Below, in pieces: positions 18,758 to 27,514 of a stretch of DNA of 64,000 nt (the stretch's first letter is position 1; each line of letters begins with the position of its first letter). The position numbers and the translations under genes are program-made. Source of the stretch: Pontibacter harenae (GTDB taxonomy: Bacteria; Bacteroidota; Bacteroidia; Cytophagales; Hymenobacteraceae); NCBI RefSeq assembly GCF_020907245.1, contig NZ_JAJJWH010000002.1, positions 151,740-215,739 of the forward strand, given 5' to 3'. Below the pieces are notes generated by a model. It was given only the letters and a program-made list of their open reading frames with translations. It did no database searches and was not told the origin of the DNA.

Positions 18758-19312
18758 CTACTCCTCCCCCAGCAATTCTCTAGCTGAAAGTCTTATGCGG
18801 TCAATCCATTTGGTCCATAAAGAATAGGAGAAATACAGAAATACAACTACAGCAACCATGATAGCGCCTAGAATCAGTAGTTTCTTAAAATCGAAAACAA
18901 CATTAGAAGAGAAGAACAGCAGTATACCAATAGTATAAAGAATACTAGCCACCAACGACCAGGTCCTGATGCGGTAAAGCTGCTGTAGGAAATGCTGCAA
19001 AGAATCTTGTATGTTCAACTTCAGGATAGGATGTTGCAGTACAAAAAAACTGTAAAGGTTACTGCCCAAGTATAAAAGAGCACCAAAAATTAAAGTTACA
19101 TTAGCATGCATTGGTTTACTGGATCCGTCGAAGGCATCGTTAAAAAGGAAAAGTAATGCCAGCATAGCCACAGCCTCTACCACTAGTTTAGTCCTGATTC
19201 TGTTCAACACAGGGTGCTGCCTTAACCGCGTCATGCTGTTTAGTTCTTCTTTCTGAAAATGCTGTCCTGTAGAGGCATTCTGCCAGTTAGCTTTCATTTC
19301 ATCTAAGTTCAT
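18758..19312 (-). CDS. membrane protein coupled to an ECF sigma factor (possible anti-sigma factor)
   Basis: The 184-residue protein has a soluble N-terminal region of about 40 residues (MNLDEMKANWQNASTGQHFQ). Four hydrophobic segments follow, the first near VVEAVAMLALLFLF and the last near LLILGAIMVAVVVFLYFSYS. It starts 4 bp after the sigma-factor stop and is surely cotranscribed with it. The position suggests a regulator of the sigma factor that acts at the inner membrane. The sequence has no recognisable zinc-binding anti-sigma motif, so the role is inferred from context only. Confidence 0.6.
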   Translation of the reverse strand: MNLDEMKANWQNASTGQHFQKEELNSMTRLRQHPVLNRIRTKLVVEAVAMLALLFLFNDAFDGSSKPMHANVTLIFGALLYLGSNLYSFFVLQHPILKLNIQDSLQHFLQQLYRIRTWSLVASILYTIGILLFFSSNVVFDFKKLLILGAIMVAVVVFLYFSYSLWTKWIDRIRLSARELLGEE

Positions 19313-19316
19313 GGTC

Positions 19317-19784
19317 TTAAGCTTTTAGAGTTTGTTTTAGTTTTGATTTGATCCTGTTGAGCCGCACGCCTACGTTATTTTCACTGATACCAAGCACCTC
19401 CGCTATTTCGCGGTAAGAGAAATCTTCCAGGTAAAGCGCCATAAAAGCCTTTTCGGCATCGTTTAACTGCTGCAAGGCCATGTAAAGCTGTTCCTCCTGT
19501 TCATTTATAGCATTAGCTTCTGCGGCAAGTTCAGGTGGGGCGTCGGAATAGGTAATGGCAGGGCGAGGTTTTCTGAAAGTAGCCAATGCTGTGTTTAGTG
19601 CCACCCGATACAGCCACGTGCTTACATCCGCCTGTCGCTTGAATTGAGGATAGGATTTCCAGAGCTGGAAAACGGTTTCCTGAAACAGATCTTGTCGGTC
19701 TTCAGGTGAGCTACGGTAAAGCCTGCATATTTTATGAATAATGCCTTGCTGTTGCTCCATCAATTCTAGAAACTCAATTTCCAT
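19317..19784 (-). CDS. ECF-type RNA polymerase sigma factor
   Basis: The protein has 155 residues. Region 2 is seen in YRSSPEDRQDLFQETVFQLW and the following YPQFKRQADVSTWLYRVALN. Region 4 is seen in LNDAEKAFMALYLEDFSYRE and IAEVLGISENNVGVRLNRIK. The length is typical of ECF sigma factors, which direct RNA polymerase to a small regulon. The target promoters are unknown. The start ATG 19784 gives a complete region 2. It lies first in an operon with a four-helix membrane protein that may control it. Confidence 0.9.
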   Translation of the reverse strand: MEIEFLELMEQQQGIIHKICRLYRSSPEDRQDLFQETVFQLWKSYPQFKRQADVSTWLYRVALNTALATFRKPRPAITYSDAPPELAAEANAINEQEEQLYMALQQLNDAEKAFMALYLEDFSYREIAEVLGISENNVGVRLNRIKSKLKQTLKA

Positions 19785-20209
19785 AGCGGTGCTTTTCTAT
19801 TTGCCTTATTAGTTGCAGAAAGGCAAAAAACCTTACAGCTAAATCTAAAAAAATTTGAGGATAGGCTTTAGCAGGAAAACAGCAATACCCAAGACGCTCC
19901 TCCAAGATGAGTATTTATACAAAAAAGCACTTTTTTATAAACACTATTGTTAAGCGATGACAGATATAAATATATGTGCTCCAGGCATGACTTTTGTATG
20001 GCTTGTTCTTATTAGAAGCGGGAGGCGAATACAGAACCGTTGTAGCTAATTAGCAAAACTCGCCTCAGCAAATAAAATCAAATACCATTTAGAGCAACAA
20101 GAAATGTAAAAACAGCCTCTACAGAGCTATAATACAATAAGTTGTTTTGCAAAGCCATATTTATTAGCTTTAAAAGCTTTTTAACAGCCATACCATATAG
20201 AAATTGTTT
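19785..20209. other. divergent intergenic region
   Basis: This 425-bp AT-rich stretch lies between the sigma-factor start (reverse) and the TPR gene start (forward). Both promoters must be here, but no convincing TAnnTTTG box was found. No ORF, repeat or RNA was recognised. Confidence 0.4.
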
Positions 20210-20932
20210 ATGAAGAAGTTATTTTTTGCCGCTGCGGCGCTACTGTTTTCGGCCACCATGTCTTTTGCCCAGGAGCAGCCAGCACAGCCCGACCCAAAAG
20301 TGTTGCCTATGTTTGGAAAGCAAGCCAAAACAGAACAGCAGCAACTGCAGGACGAGAGATTTCTCTCTAGCTGCGATAAAAGCTTTGCTAACAGACAAGA
20401 AGCCAGCAAGTTCTTTTTAGAAAGAGGCTGGGAATATTATAACGAGGGGCAGTTAGATACTGCAGTATACCGTTTTAACCTGGCATGGCTTTTAAACCCC
20501 GATAACAGCGATGCTTACTGGGCCTTCGGATTAGTATCTAACACACAAGGAAAAGTAGAGGATGCAATAGGTTTCTTCGAAAAAGCGTTGGTATATACAC
20601 CTAACAACTCTATGCTTCTTTCTGATGTTGCGAGTTCTTATCTAACGCTGTATAACCAAAAGCCAAAGAAAAAGAAACTCAAAAAAGCAGCATCTTATGC
20701 CGAAAAGGCTTTAAGCCAGGATGCCAACAACGCTTATGCACTCTTAAACTTATCGCAGATCAAGTATTTTAAGAAGGACTATGCCGAGGCCTGGAGCTAC
20801 TTTCACAAAGGCAGAGCATTAGACCTGAGGGTAATCGACTACAGCTACGTAACCCTGCTGATGGAAAAAATGCCTGATCCTGATGGCTTCTTCAAGTCAA
20901 CTGCTCCTAGTGGAGAAACAGCAGCTCAGTAA
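20210..20932 (+). CDS. secreted TPR-repeat protein
   Basis: The protein has 240 residues from ATG 20210; an upstream TTG at 20204 would add two residues. A signal peptide (MKKLFFAAAALLFSATMSFA) is followed by three to four tetratricopeptide repeats. They include WEYYNEGQLDTAVYRFNLAW, then LLNPDNSDAYWAFGLVSNTQ and a third around ASYAEKALSQDANNAYALLN. Such proteins are scaffolds in the periplasm or on the cell surface. No partner is encoded nearby. A terminator follows immediately. Confidence 0.8.
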   Translation: MKKLFFAAAALLFSATMSFAQEQPAQPDPKVLPMFGKQAKTEQQQLQDERFLSSCDKSFANRQEASKFFLERGWEYYNEGQLDTAVYRFNLAWLLNPDNSDAYWAFGLVSNTQGKVEDAIGFFEKALVYTPNNSMLLSDVASSYLTLYNQKPKKKKLKKAASYAEKALSQDANNAYALLNLSQIKYFKKDYAEAWSYFHKGRALDLRVIDYSYVTLLMEKMPDPDGFFKSTAPSGETAAQ

Positions 20933-20936
20933 CTAT

Positions 20937-20964
20937 AAAGCCCCTAAAACTAGGGGCTTTTTTA
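20937..20964 (+). terminator. intrinsic terminator of the TPR gene
   Basis: AAAGCCCCTA and TAGGGGCTTT form a 10-bp stem around AAAC, followed by TTTA. It starts 4 bp after the stop codon. Confidence 0.9.
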
Positions 20965-21098
20965 TTGCGGCAAGCCTAACAAAGACTGTTCCTGACAACT
21001 AGAGTACCCCGCATATTTCTAGTTTAGTTTAAATAGGTGTTTCAGATATTGCCAAGTATAAAATTGAAGAATTAGGCATCAAAGATTCTAGATTTTTA

Positions 21099-21106
21099 TA
21101 TATTTG
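21099..21106 (+). promoter_or_regulatory. putative -7 box for the OmpA-family gene
   Basis: TATATTTG matches the Bacteroidota TAnnTTTG box 36 bp before the ATG. The -33 element is weak (TTAGGC near 21072), so confidence is limited. Confidence 0.35.
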
Positions 21107-21142
21107 TTCATCACCCTTAGTAACTTTTAGCCTAGTAATAAT

Positions 21143-22021
21143 ATGAAAAAGAATTTTGTAAGGGCCTCTGTATACTTGTTGGCAGGTAGTATGGCGCTCT
21201 CCTCGTGTGTGGTTTCGAAAAAGAAGTACGAAGACCTGCTTTCAAGAAAAAACGCTTTAGAAGTAGATAAGTCAGAACTGCAAGAGCAAAAAGCAACACT
21301 AGAACAGCAGAAAGCACTACTGGAAGATGAAAAAGCTAACCTGGAGCAAGAGCGTGCACAACTAGAACAACAGAAGGCTGAATACCAGGAAAGCCTTGCA
21401 AAAGCTCTTAACGAGGGTAAGTCGCTTAGCGAAACGCTAAACATGAGCAAGTCTCAGATTGATCGTTTGAATGCTGACCTTAAAGCTCGTGAGGCCCGCT
21501 TGGCTGAATTGCAGCGTATTCTGAATGAAAAGGAGAAGGCGGTGGCAAACCTGCGTAACAAAGTAAGCAGTGCCCTGCTTGGCTTTAACGACAAAGACTT
21601 AAGCATTAACGTTCGTAACGGCAAGGTATACGTATCACTGGCTGAGCAGCTTTTGTTTAACTCAGGTTCTACTAAAGTAGACCCGAAAGGTGTAGACGCT
21701 CTTAAAAAAATAGCTACCGTACTGAAAGAGCAGCAAGATGTAAACGTATTGGTAGAGGGTCATACAGACGATGTGCCGATTTCTAAAGGCACAGTAGGCA
21801 TGCAGGACAACTGGGACCTAAGCGTTTTGCGAGCAACAGAAATAACACGCATTATGGCTGAAGCAGGCTTAAACCCGACCAGAATCACACCATCTGGGCG
21901 TTCTAAGTATGTACCTGTAGATGAAGCCAAAACAAAAGAGGCCCGTCAAAAAAATCGCCGCACAGAAATTATCCTGACACCGAAGTTGGATGAGTTGTTC
22001 CAGATCTTAGAGACAACCTGA
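21143..22021 (+). CDS. OmpA-family lipoprotein with coiled-coil
   Basis: The 292-residue protein has a lipoprotein signal peptide with lipobox ALSSC (Cys about residue 22). A heptad-like coiled coil of about 110 residues rich in Glu, Gln, Lys and Leu follows. The C-terminal OmpA domain starts near residue 170 (VYVSLAEQLLFNSGSTKVDP). The peptidoglycan-binding pattern is present: LVEGHTDDVPIS, NWDLSVLRATEITRIM and the late KEARQKNRRTEIIL. Such proteins anchor the outer membrane to the cell wall from the outer-membrane lipid side, with the coiled coil as spacer. It is a single gene followed by a shared terminator. Confidence 0.9.
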   Translation: MKKNFVRASVYLLAGSMALSSCVVSKKKYEDLLSRKNALEVDKSELQEQKATLEQQKALLEDEKANLEQERAQLEQQKAEYQESLAKALNEGKSLSETLNMSKSQIDRLNADLKAREARLAELQRILNEKEKAVANLRNKVSSALLGFNDKDLSINVRNGKVYVSLAEQLLFNSGSTKVDPKGVDALKKIATVLKEQQDVNVLVEGHTDDVPISKGTVGMQDNWDLSVLRATEITRIMAEAGLNPTRITPSGRSKYVPVDEAKTKEARQKNRRTEIILTPKLDELFQILETT

Positions 22022-22035
22022 TCATACAAAGCAAA

Positions 22036-22073
22036 ATAAAAGCGCCAGCCTTATCTAAGGCTGGCGCTTTTAT
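22036..22073. terminator. bidirectional terminator
   Basis: A strong hairpin (AGCGCCAGCC with its complement, extended by A and T runs) lies between the convergent OmpA-family and DUF2062 genes. Confidence 0.9.
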
Positions 22074-22104
22074 TTTATACCCATCTAAGGCAAGTTTGGG
22101 TTAT

Positions 22105-22608
22105 CTAAAAAGAAGCTTGCACCTCTACCACAGGCTTCGGCAGCACACGCCGAAAAAGCGGAATCAGCAAAAAGTACAGAACAAAGCCAATAGGCAATGC
22201 CAGTATAGCCCAAGCTGCCAAGCCTGCTAAATTAGCCATCCAAAGCTTCTTAATAGCCTGAATCCAATCCGCTTTAAACATAGCTACTATTTCGTCTAAA
22301 GAGAGCTGTAGCTTCTCCAAACCCAAAGATAAAATTCCGAGCCTGATAAAAGGGACATACAACAGCAACTGTAAAGGCTGTACCAGATAGCTTATAAGTA
22401 CGGTAGCAGCAATATTTAACCTGAGCCTGGCAGCGACAGCTGTGGCCATGATAGTGGTGAGCCCAAAAGCAGGTATAATACCTACAATAGAACCCACAGC
22501 AACGGTAGCAGAAAGCTTAGAAGGTGTCATGCCCTGCTTCAGCAGAGCGAGCATAGGCTTAACAAGCCTGCGCTGAAAAAATGATTGTATAGTTTTTAAT
22601 ATAGACAC
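22105..22608 (-). CDS. DUF2062 family membrane protein
   Basis: The 167-residue protein shows the DUF2062 pattern. A short basic N terminus (SFFQRRLVKPMLALLKQGMT) is followed by SVAVGSIVGIIPAFGLTT-like sequence, then several hydrophobic segments (LNIAATVLISYLVQPLQLLL and LAAWAILALPIGFVLYFLLI). The family is often found with lipid or glycan glycosyltransferases, but its function is unknown. No partner lies next to it here. ATG 22608 gives the usual length. Confidence 0.8.
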   Translation of the reverse strand: MSILKTIQSFFQRRLVKPMLALLKQGMTPSKLSATVAVGSIVGIIPAFGLTTIMATAVAARLRLNIAATVLISYLVQPLQLLLYVPFIRLGILSLGLEKLQLSLDEIVAMFKADWIQAIKKLWMANLAGLAAWAILALPIGFVLYFLLIPLFRRVLPKPVVEVQASF

Positions 22609-22927
22609 CTTAAGTAGTTGAAAATGCCTAGCTATTAGAGCAAGGCAACAGATATGTGGTACTAATGCTACATATTTTATACCACAATAGTTTTAAAGTA
22701 ACCTCCAGACCCAAAATATATTGTATTTTTTTCAAGCATATCAATTTCGGCTTTGTCAGAAAACAGAAAACATGACCAAAACAGGTACCAGCCGCCATTG
22801 AAACAAGAACAGAAACATGAAGCCTTCGCAGCTTATTGATATAAAAATAAATATTTTCTATGCTGTTAAACCATTCTAGTAGAACCATGTCTAAACAGGA
22901 AAGAAATCATTTATTACCACACTATTC
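22609..22927. other. divergent intergenic region
   Basis: This 319-bp AT-rich stretch lies between the DUF2062 start (reverse) and the TonB-dependent receptor start (forward). I see no convincing promoter box, RNA or repeat. Confidence 0.4.
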
Positions 22928-25711
22928 ATGAAAAAACTAACACTGACACTGGTTCTACTGATAGCCATTGTTAACGCCTACGCACAAGGTGTTGCTGTGT
23001 ATGGCACAGTACTCAGCGGAAAAGACACGACTGCTTTACCTGGCGCAGCAGTTATGCTTCAAGGTGCTGCGGGAAGCAATACGGGTGGTGCAGCAGATGT
23101 TGATGGCAAATTCAGAGTTGAAAGAGTTAGTCCAGGACAATACACTGTCATCATCAATTATTTGGGGTTCAAGCCTTACAACAGAACGATTCAGGTACAA
23201 AACCAGTCTTTGAACTTGGGCAAAATACTCTTGGAAGATGCTTCAGCCACTTTGGGCGAGGTACAGGTTATAGGTCGTGCCCCACTTGGTGAGCAAAAGG
23301 GCGACACTACGCAGTTTAACGCAAAGGCCTTTAAAACTGCACCTGATGCAAGTGCCGAAGACCTGGTAACAAAAATGCCAGGCGTAACCATAGAAAACGG
23401 AACTGTACAGGCACAAGGCGAAGAGGTTAGGCAAATCATGATAGATGGCAAACGCTACGGTGGCGATGATGTAAGTTCGGCCTTGCGCAACCTGCCAGCA
23501 GACGCCATTGAAAGTGTTCAGGTATACGATAGACAAAGTGATCAGGCAGCATTTAGTGGTTTTGACGACGGAAACCGTGCCAAAACCTTAAACTTTGTTA
23601 CCAGAAAAGACCGCAGACAAGGTCATATGGGTAAAGTATCTGCTGGTTACGGTACCGACGATCGCTATATGGTGGGCGCGGCTCTCAACATCTTCAACAA
23701 CGACAGAAAAATAACCATCACTGGCCTCACGAATAACATCAACATGTTTGATTTTTCTATTGGCGAAACGCCAGGCGGTGGTATGCGTGGCCGAAGAGGC
23801 GGCTGGGGCGGTGGTAGCCCGAACGGCATTATTTCTACAAACACCCTTAGCGCAAACTACAACGACGTTTGGGGGAAAAAAATTGATGTAAGCAGCAACT
23901 ACAGCTACAATAACCGCGATATTGTAAACAACCAGTATAAGTTCCGTGAATATACTTCTGGCTTAAACGCAGGAGACGTACTAACTGAAAACAGCCTGAA
24001 CAACAATACTGAAGATAACCATAGACTTAACTTCAGATTACAGTACAACATCAACGAAAATAACAGGTTGTTAGTAACACCAAGCATCTCACTTCAGCAA
24101 AATACTTCTACAATATTCAGAGAAGCAATTACAGCGAACGAAGCAGGTGATCAGTTGGCTACCTCCATTAACAGCAACACAACAGACAGCAAGAGCTTCA
24201 ACTTTAACAATAACATCCTGTACTCACACCGTTTCGGGAAGCCTGGACGTGTATTTACCACCAACTTTAACACTTCTTACAGCAGTTCTGATAACAACAG
24301 ATACGAAAGAGAATCTACGTTAGACCTGGTAGACCCTAACAGAAACGTAACCAGAAATCAGTTTAACGATATTGAAAGAAACAACCTAGCTTGGTCTGGA
24401 AACGCATCTATCTCTGAGCGTGTAGGCGAAAATGCTCTCCTGCAGTTAGAGTACAACATTGGTAACCAAGTAAACGATTCTGATAAATTAGCTTATGACT
24501 TTGATGAAAATACGCAAAGCTATAACGAGCTGAACGTACCGCTAAGCAACTCTTTTGAGAGCACATACCTGTCTCAGAGCGTTGGGCCAAGCTACCAGTA
24601 TCGTACCGATAAAACCAGGCTACAGCTAAACGCACGTTACCAGTATGCCACACTTACAAGCAACGCCCAGTTTCCAGAAGTTTACAACATCAAGCGCAAC
24701 TTCTCAAACGTACTACCTTCTGCTGAGCTAGAATATAAGTTCTCACAGTCTCAGAGCTTGAACATTAACTTCAGAACAGGGACTAACGTGCCTTCTGCTG
24801 AGCAACTACAGGAAGTACTTGATATCTCGAACCCGCTGCAGGTAAGCATTGGTAACCCTGACCTTGACCAGGATTACCAGAACAGATTGTTTATGCGTTT
24901 CAGAAGCTTTAACCCTGAAACAAACCGTGTGTTCTTCTTAGGTGTGTTTGGTACCATGACAGATAACTTTATCGCCAACAGCGTATACAGTGGCGATAAC
25001 GTACCAGCCGAACTGATTGAAGGGTATACCCTGCGTACTGGTGCCCGCCTTTACCGCCCAGTAAACCTAGACGGATATTGGAATGTGCGCTCGTTCTTTA
25101 ACTACGGACAGCCTATTAACTTTATCAGTTCTAACATTAACTTTAACGGCTCTATTGGTTACAGCAGAACGCCAGGTTTGATTGATGATGTGTTAAACTA
25201 TGCCAACACCACTAACTTAGGATTGGGTGTTAACCTGAGCAGTAACATCAGCGAAAAAGTAGACTTCAACATCTCTACAAACGGTAACTATAACATTGTA
25301 AAGAACACTTCTAACCAGGCTTTACAGAACAACAACTACTTCACGCAGAATTCCAATGCCCGTTTAAGCTGGATCCTGTGGAAAGACCTGGTGTACCGTA
25401 CCGAACTGAACCACCAGTTTAACTCAGGTTTATCGTCTGGTGTAGATGCCAGCTACCTGCTTTGGAACATGAGCGTAGGTAAGAAATTCTTGAAGAGCAA
25501 GAAAGCAGAAGTTAGCTTCAGTGTAAACGACCTGCTGAAGCAGAACGTGAGCATCCAACGTAACGTGACAGAATCTTTTGTTGAAGATGTGCAGTCTACG
25601 GTACTACAGCGCTTCTTTATGCTGACACTTACTTACAACATCCGTAACTACAACGGCGAAATGCCAGCACAGAACGGTGGATGGGGTGGCCCAGGACGCC
25701 CTCCAAGATAG
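22928..25711 (+). CDS. TonB-dependent receptor-like outer-membrane protein with carboxypeptidase-regulatory domain
   Basis: The protein has 927 residues. A signal peptide (ending near VNAYAQ) is followed by a CarboxypepD_reg-like beta-sandwich (about residues 23-100, GTVLSGKDTTALPGAAVMLQ). A plug domain comes next (about 105-215, SAEDLVTKMPGVTIENGTVQ and IESVQVYDRQSD), and then a long beta-barrel rich in Asn, Ser, Tyr and Thr of the OMP_b-brl_3 type. A Gly/Arg-rich surface loop (about residues 282-297) and a Gly/Pro-rich C-terminal tail stand out. Such receptors import large or scarce substrates across the outer membrane with energy from TonB. No SusD-like partner is next to it, so glycan import is not indicated. 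The substrate is unknown. Confidence 0.9.
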   Translation: MKKLTLTLVLLIAIVNAYAQGVAVYGTVLSGKDTTALPGAAVMLQGAAGSNTGGAADVDGKFRVERVSPGQYTVIINYLGFKPYNRTIQVQNQSLNLGKILLEDASATLGEVQVIGRAPLGEQKGDTTQFNAKAFKTAPDASAEDLVTKMPGVTIENGTVQAQGEEVRQIMIDGKRYGGDDVSSALRNLPADAIESVQVYDRQSDQAAFSGFDDGNRAKTLNFVTRKDRRQGHMGKVSAGYGTDDRYMVGAALNIFNNDRKITITGLTNNINMFDFSIGETPGGGMRGRRGGWGGGSPNGIISTNTLSANYNDVWGKKIDVSSNYSYNNRDIVNNQYKFREYTSGLNAGDVLTENSLNNNTEDNHRLNFRLQYNINENNRLLVTPSISLQQNTSTIFREAITANEAGDQLATSINSNTTDSKSFNFNNNILYSHRFGKPGRVFTTNFNTSYSSSDNNRYERESTLDLVDPNRNVTRNQFNDIERNNLAWSGNASISERVGENALLQLEYNIGNQVNDSDKLAYDFDENTQSYNELNVPLSNSFESTYLSQSVGPSYQYRTDKTRLQLNARYQYATLTSNAQFPEVYNIKRNFSNVLPSAELEYKFSQSQSLNINFRTGTNVPSAEQLQEVLDISNPLQVSIGNPDLDQDYQNRLFMRFRSFNPETNRVFFLGVFGTMTDNFIANSVYSGDNVPAELIEGYTLRTGARLYRPVNLDGYWNVRSFFNYGQPINFISSNINFNGSIGYSRTPGLIDDVLNYANTTNLGLGVNLSSNISEKVDFNISTNGNYNIVKNTSNQALQNNNYFTQNSNARLSWILWKDLVYRTELNHQFNSGLSSGVDASYLLWNMSVGKKFLKSKKAEVSFSVNDLLKQNVSIQRNVTESFVEDVQSTVLQRFFMLTLTYNIRNYNGEMPAQNGGWGGPGRPPR

Positions 25712-25734
25712 TAAGTACCATTAAAATCAAATGC

Positions 25735-25764
25735 AAAAAAGCCTGCCTCGTGCAGGCTTTTTTA
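25735..25764 (+). terminator. intrinsic terminator of the receptor gene
   Basis: GCCTGC and GCAGGC with A and T extensions form a hairpin around CTCGT, followed by a T-run. It begins 24 bp after the stop. Confidence 0.9.
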
Positions 25765-26157
25765 TTATAAAAGCAGGCAAAACCCACACTGCAGTAATAC
25801 CAGTTGATATTTAGCTGCTTCCATATCAGTAAAACAAATAAGGTTTTACATTTCACCTTCAGAGCAATTAGCCTGTGCCAGGTGCACTAATGACGATTTT
25901 TTGTTTGAGCGTTCAGCGAGTTCAAAATCGAATTGATTCTTTTGCTTACTTTTCTCATCAAGGAGAAAAGTAAGGCCCCGCTGGCGAGGCGAAAAGCTAA
26001 CAGGGAGCAGTGAACTTCACCAATTGCAGATGGACTTATAGGTTTTTAGAATGTTTGGAGCAATGGAAGCTCCTTTATACGATTTGATATAAGATTCATA
26101 AAGCTCTCCGCAGAAGGCGACGACGTTAATGAGTTAACCTACTACGAACAGAATAGC
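25765..26157. other. intergenic stretch between convergent genes
   Basis: This 393-bp stretch lies after the receptor terminator. It contains the perfect 12-bp inverted repeat at 25945-25974 and, just before it, an imperfect palindromic stretch (about 25892-25930) with CGATTTT-like ends. No ORF with a coding appearance was found. It may hold a degenerate dispersed repeat. Confidence 0.4.
25945..25974. repeat. perfect 12-bp inverted repeat
   Basis: CTTACTTTTCTC and GAGAAAAGTAAG are separated by six bases (ATCAAG). The stem is AT-rich and is not followed by a T-run, so it is not a standard terminator. It may belong to a dispersed palindromic element. Confidence 0.6.
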
Positions 26158-27270
26158 CTAGTTATTTTTCTGCCCTATACCCAATTTGTCTTTTATCTTA
26201 TCTATGGTAAGCGCATGTTCTTCCGTACCGTCAGTACCTAGCAAAAAGGAGTAAGCATTCAGCTCGCTATGGTTATCACAGTATACTTTAAACATGCCCA
26301 GAAAAGGGACGGCCACAAACATCCCTGGCAAACCCCAGATCATCCCTCCTACCACAATGCTAAGAATTGTGAACATAGGATTTATGTTGACCTTGTTTCC
26401 TGTAATGTTTGGGGTAAGAATATTATTTTCTGTAAACTGAACTAGCAGAAAAAAACCGACCACTACAAGAGTCTTTTGCGGATCGCCCTGTACCATAAGC
26501 GTATAGATAACGGGGAAGGCTCCACCGATAAGCGTTCCGAAGTAAGGTATGAAGTTGATGAGGGCAGCAATAATACCTAACAGTATGGCATAGTCTACTC
26601 CAATGATGAGCAAGCCTATACTGTTAATGACACATAGTATGAGAATTACAATAACGACACCACTCATATAACGCTTCATTACGCTGGCAATTTCGTCTAT
26701 AACGCACTGCGTCGAGGAATGGCGAAAGGAAGGAAGCAGGCGAAGTATAAAGTTCTCAAACTTGTTACGGTAGTAAAGCAGCAAAAACATATAAACAGGT
26801 ATAAGCCCAAATTTGGTGATGGTGTTCGTTGTGGCCATCAGCACATCTGCAATAAAACCTCCGCTAATCTCGAAGGCATTATAAACCTGCTTCCGCAACC
26901 AATGCTCGTTCGCTGAGTCAGTGTCGCCAAACTTATCATCAATCGCGTATTGTAGCCTGTCCAGGTTCTTTAGTGCTTGCTCCTGCAGGCTCGGAAAATC
27001 AGACAGGAAAGTAGAAAGCTGTTTATACAAAAGCACAAACAAACCAACTATAGCCAGTGTGCTTAAAATAATGGTTATGAAGTTTGCTAGAATTCTAGGT
27101 ACACCCCATTCTTCTAGTTTCTTTACCACCGGATATAGCAGATAAGAAAAAAGAACTGCCATAAAAATTGGGTAAAGAAACTCCCGTGCCGCCACCAGTA
27201 CGTACACCAACAAAACCAAGAAAAGCAGAATCCAAGTAAACTGTTTTATCCGATCGAGTTTTTTTGCCAT
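26158..27270 (-). CDS. AI-2E family transporter (PerM-like)
   Basis: The protein has 370 residues from ATG 27270, which starts MAKKLDRIKQFTW directly before the first membrane segment. The ATG at 27351 would add 27 residues without support. It has about eight hydrophobic segments. The family blocks are VALFSYLLYPVVKKLEEWGV-like near residue 45, NFIPYFGTLIGG in the middle, and ENNILTPNITGNKVNINPMF followed by GMIWGLPGMFVAVPFLGM. Proteins of this family have been linked to export of autoinducer-2 or to sodium/proton exchange. The substrate here is open. The gene is transcribed alone. Confidence 0.85.
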   Translation of the reverse strand: MAKKLDRIKQFTWILLFLVLLVYVLVAAREFLYPIFMAVLFSYLLYPVVKKLEEWGVPRILANFITIILSTLAIVGLFVLLYKQLSTFLSDFPSLQEQALKNLDRLQYAIDDKFGDTDSANEHWLRKQVYNAFEISGGFIADVLMATTNTITKFGLIPVYMFLLLYYRNKFENFILRLLPSFRHSSTQCVIDEIASVMKRYMSGVVIVILILCVINSIGLLIIGVDYAILLGIIAALINFIPYFGTLIGGAFPVIYTLMVQGDPQKTLVVVGFFLLVQFTENNILTPNITGNKVNINPMFTILSIVVGGMIWGLPGMFVAVPFLGMFKVYCDNHSELNAYSFLLGTDGTEEHALTIDKIKDKLGIGQKNN

Positions 27271-27378
27271 ATATTTTAATACTCCATTTATAGCAAAAAG
27301 GGTATGTTTTGATAAGCAGGAATGAAATAGAGAAGGATTTGAAGAAAACACTTATCTGAAGTAGCCATAGTAATTACG

Positions 27379-27386
27379 TACCTTTG
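27379..27386 (+). promoter_or_regulatory. putative -7 box for the DbpA-like helicase gene
   Basis: TACCTTTG fits TAnnTTTG and lies in the 244-bp divergent region between the AI-2E gene and the helicase gene. No good -33 element is visible, so this is weak support. The leader would be about 125 bases. Confidence 0.35.
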
Positions 27387-27514
27387 TTACCAGATCAAAA
27401 CTTAAAAATGAGTTTCAAATCTAACGCTGTTCCCAATAACCATGTTGAGATAGCAGTACAGGTATACAAAGCCTAAAGTCTAACATCTTTTTCTATCATC
27501 TAGAATCTAACCCA

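Noticed and set aside
22628..22888. An 86-codon reverse-strand frame upstream of the DUF2062 gene
   Set aside because: Cys/Leu-rich with no recognisable pattern, and it occupies the divergent promoter region.
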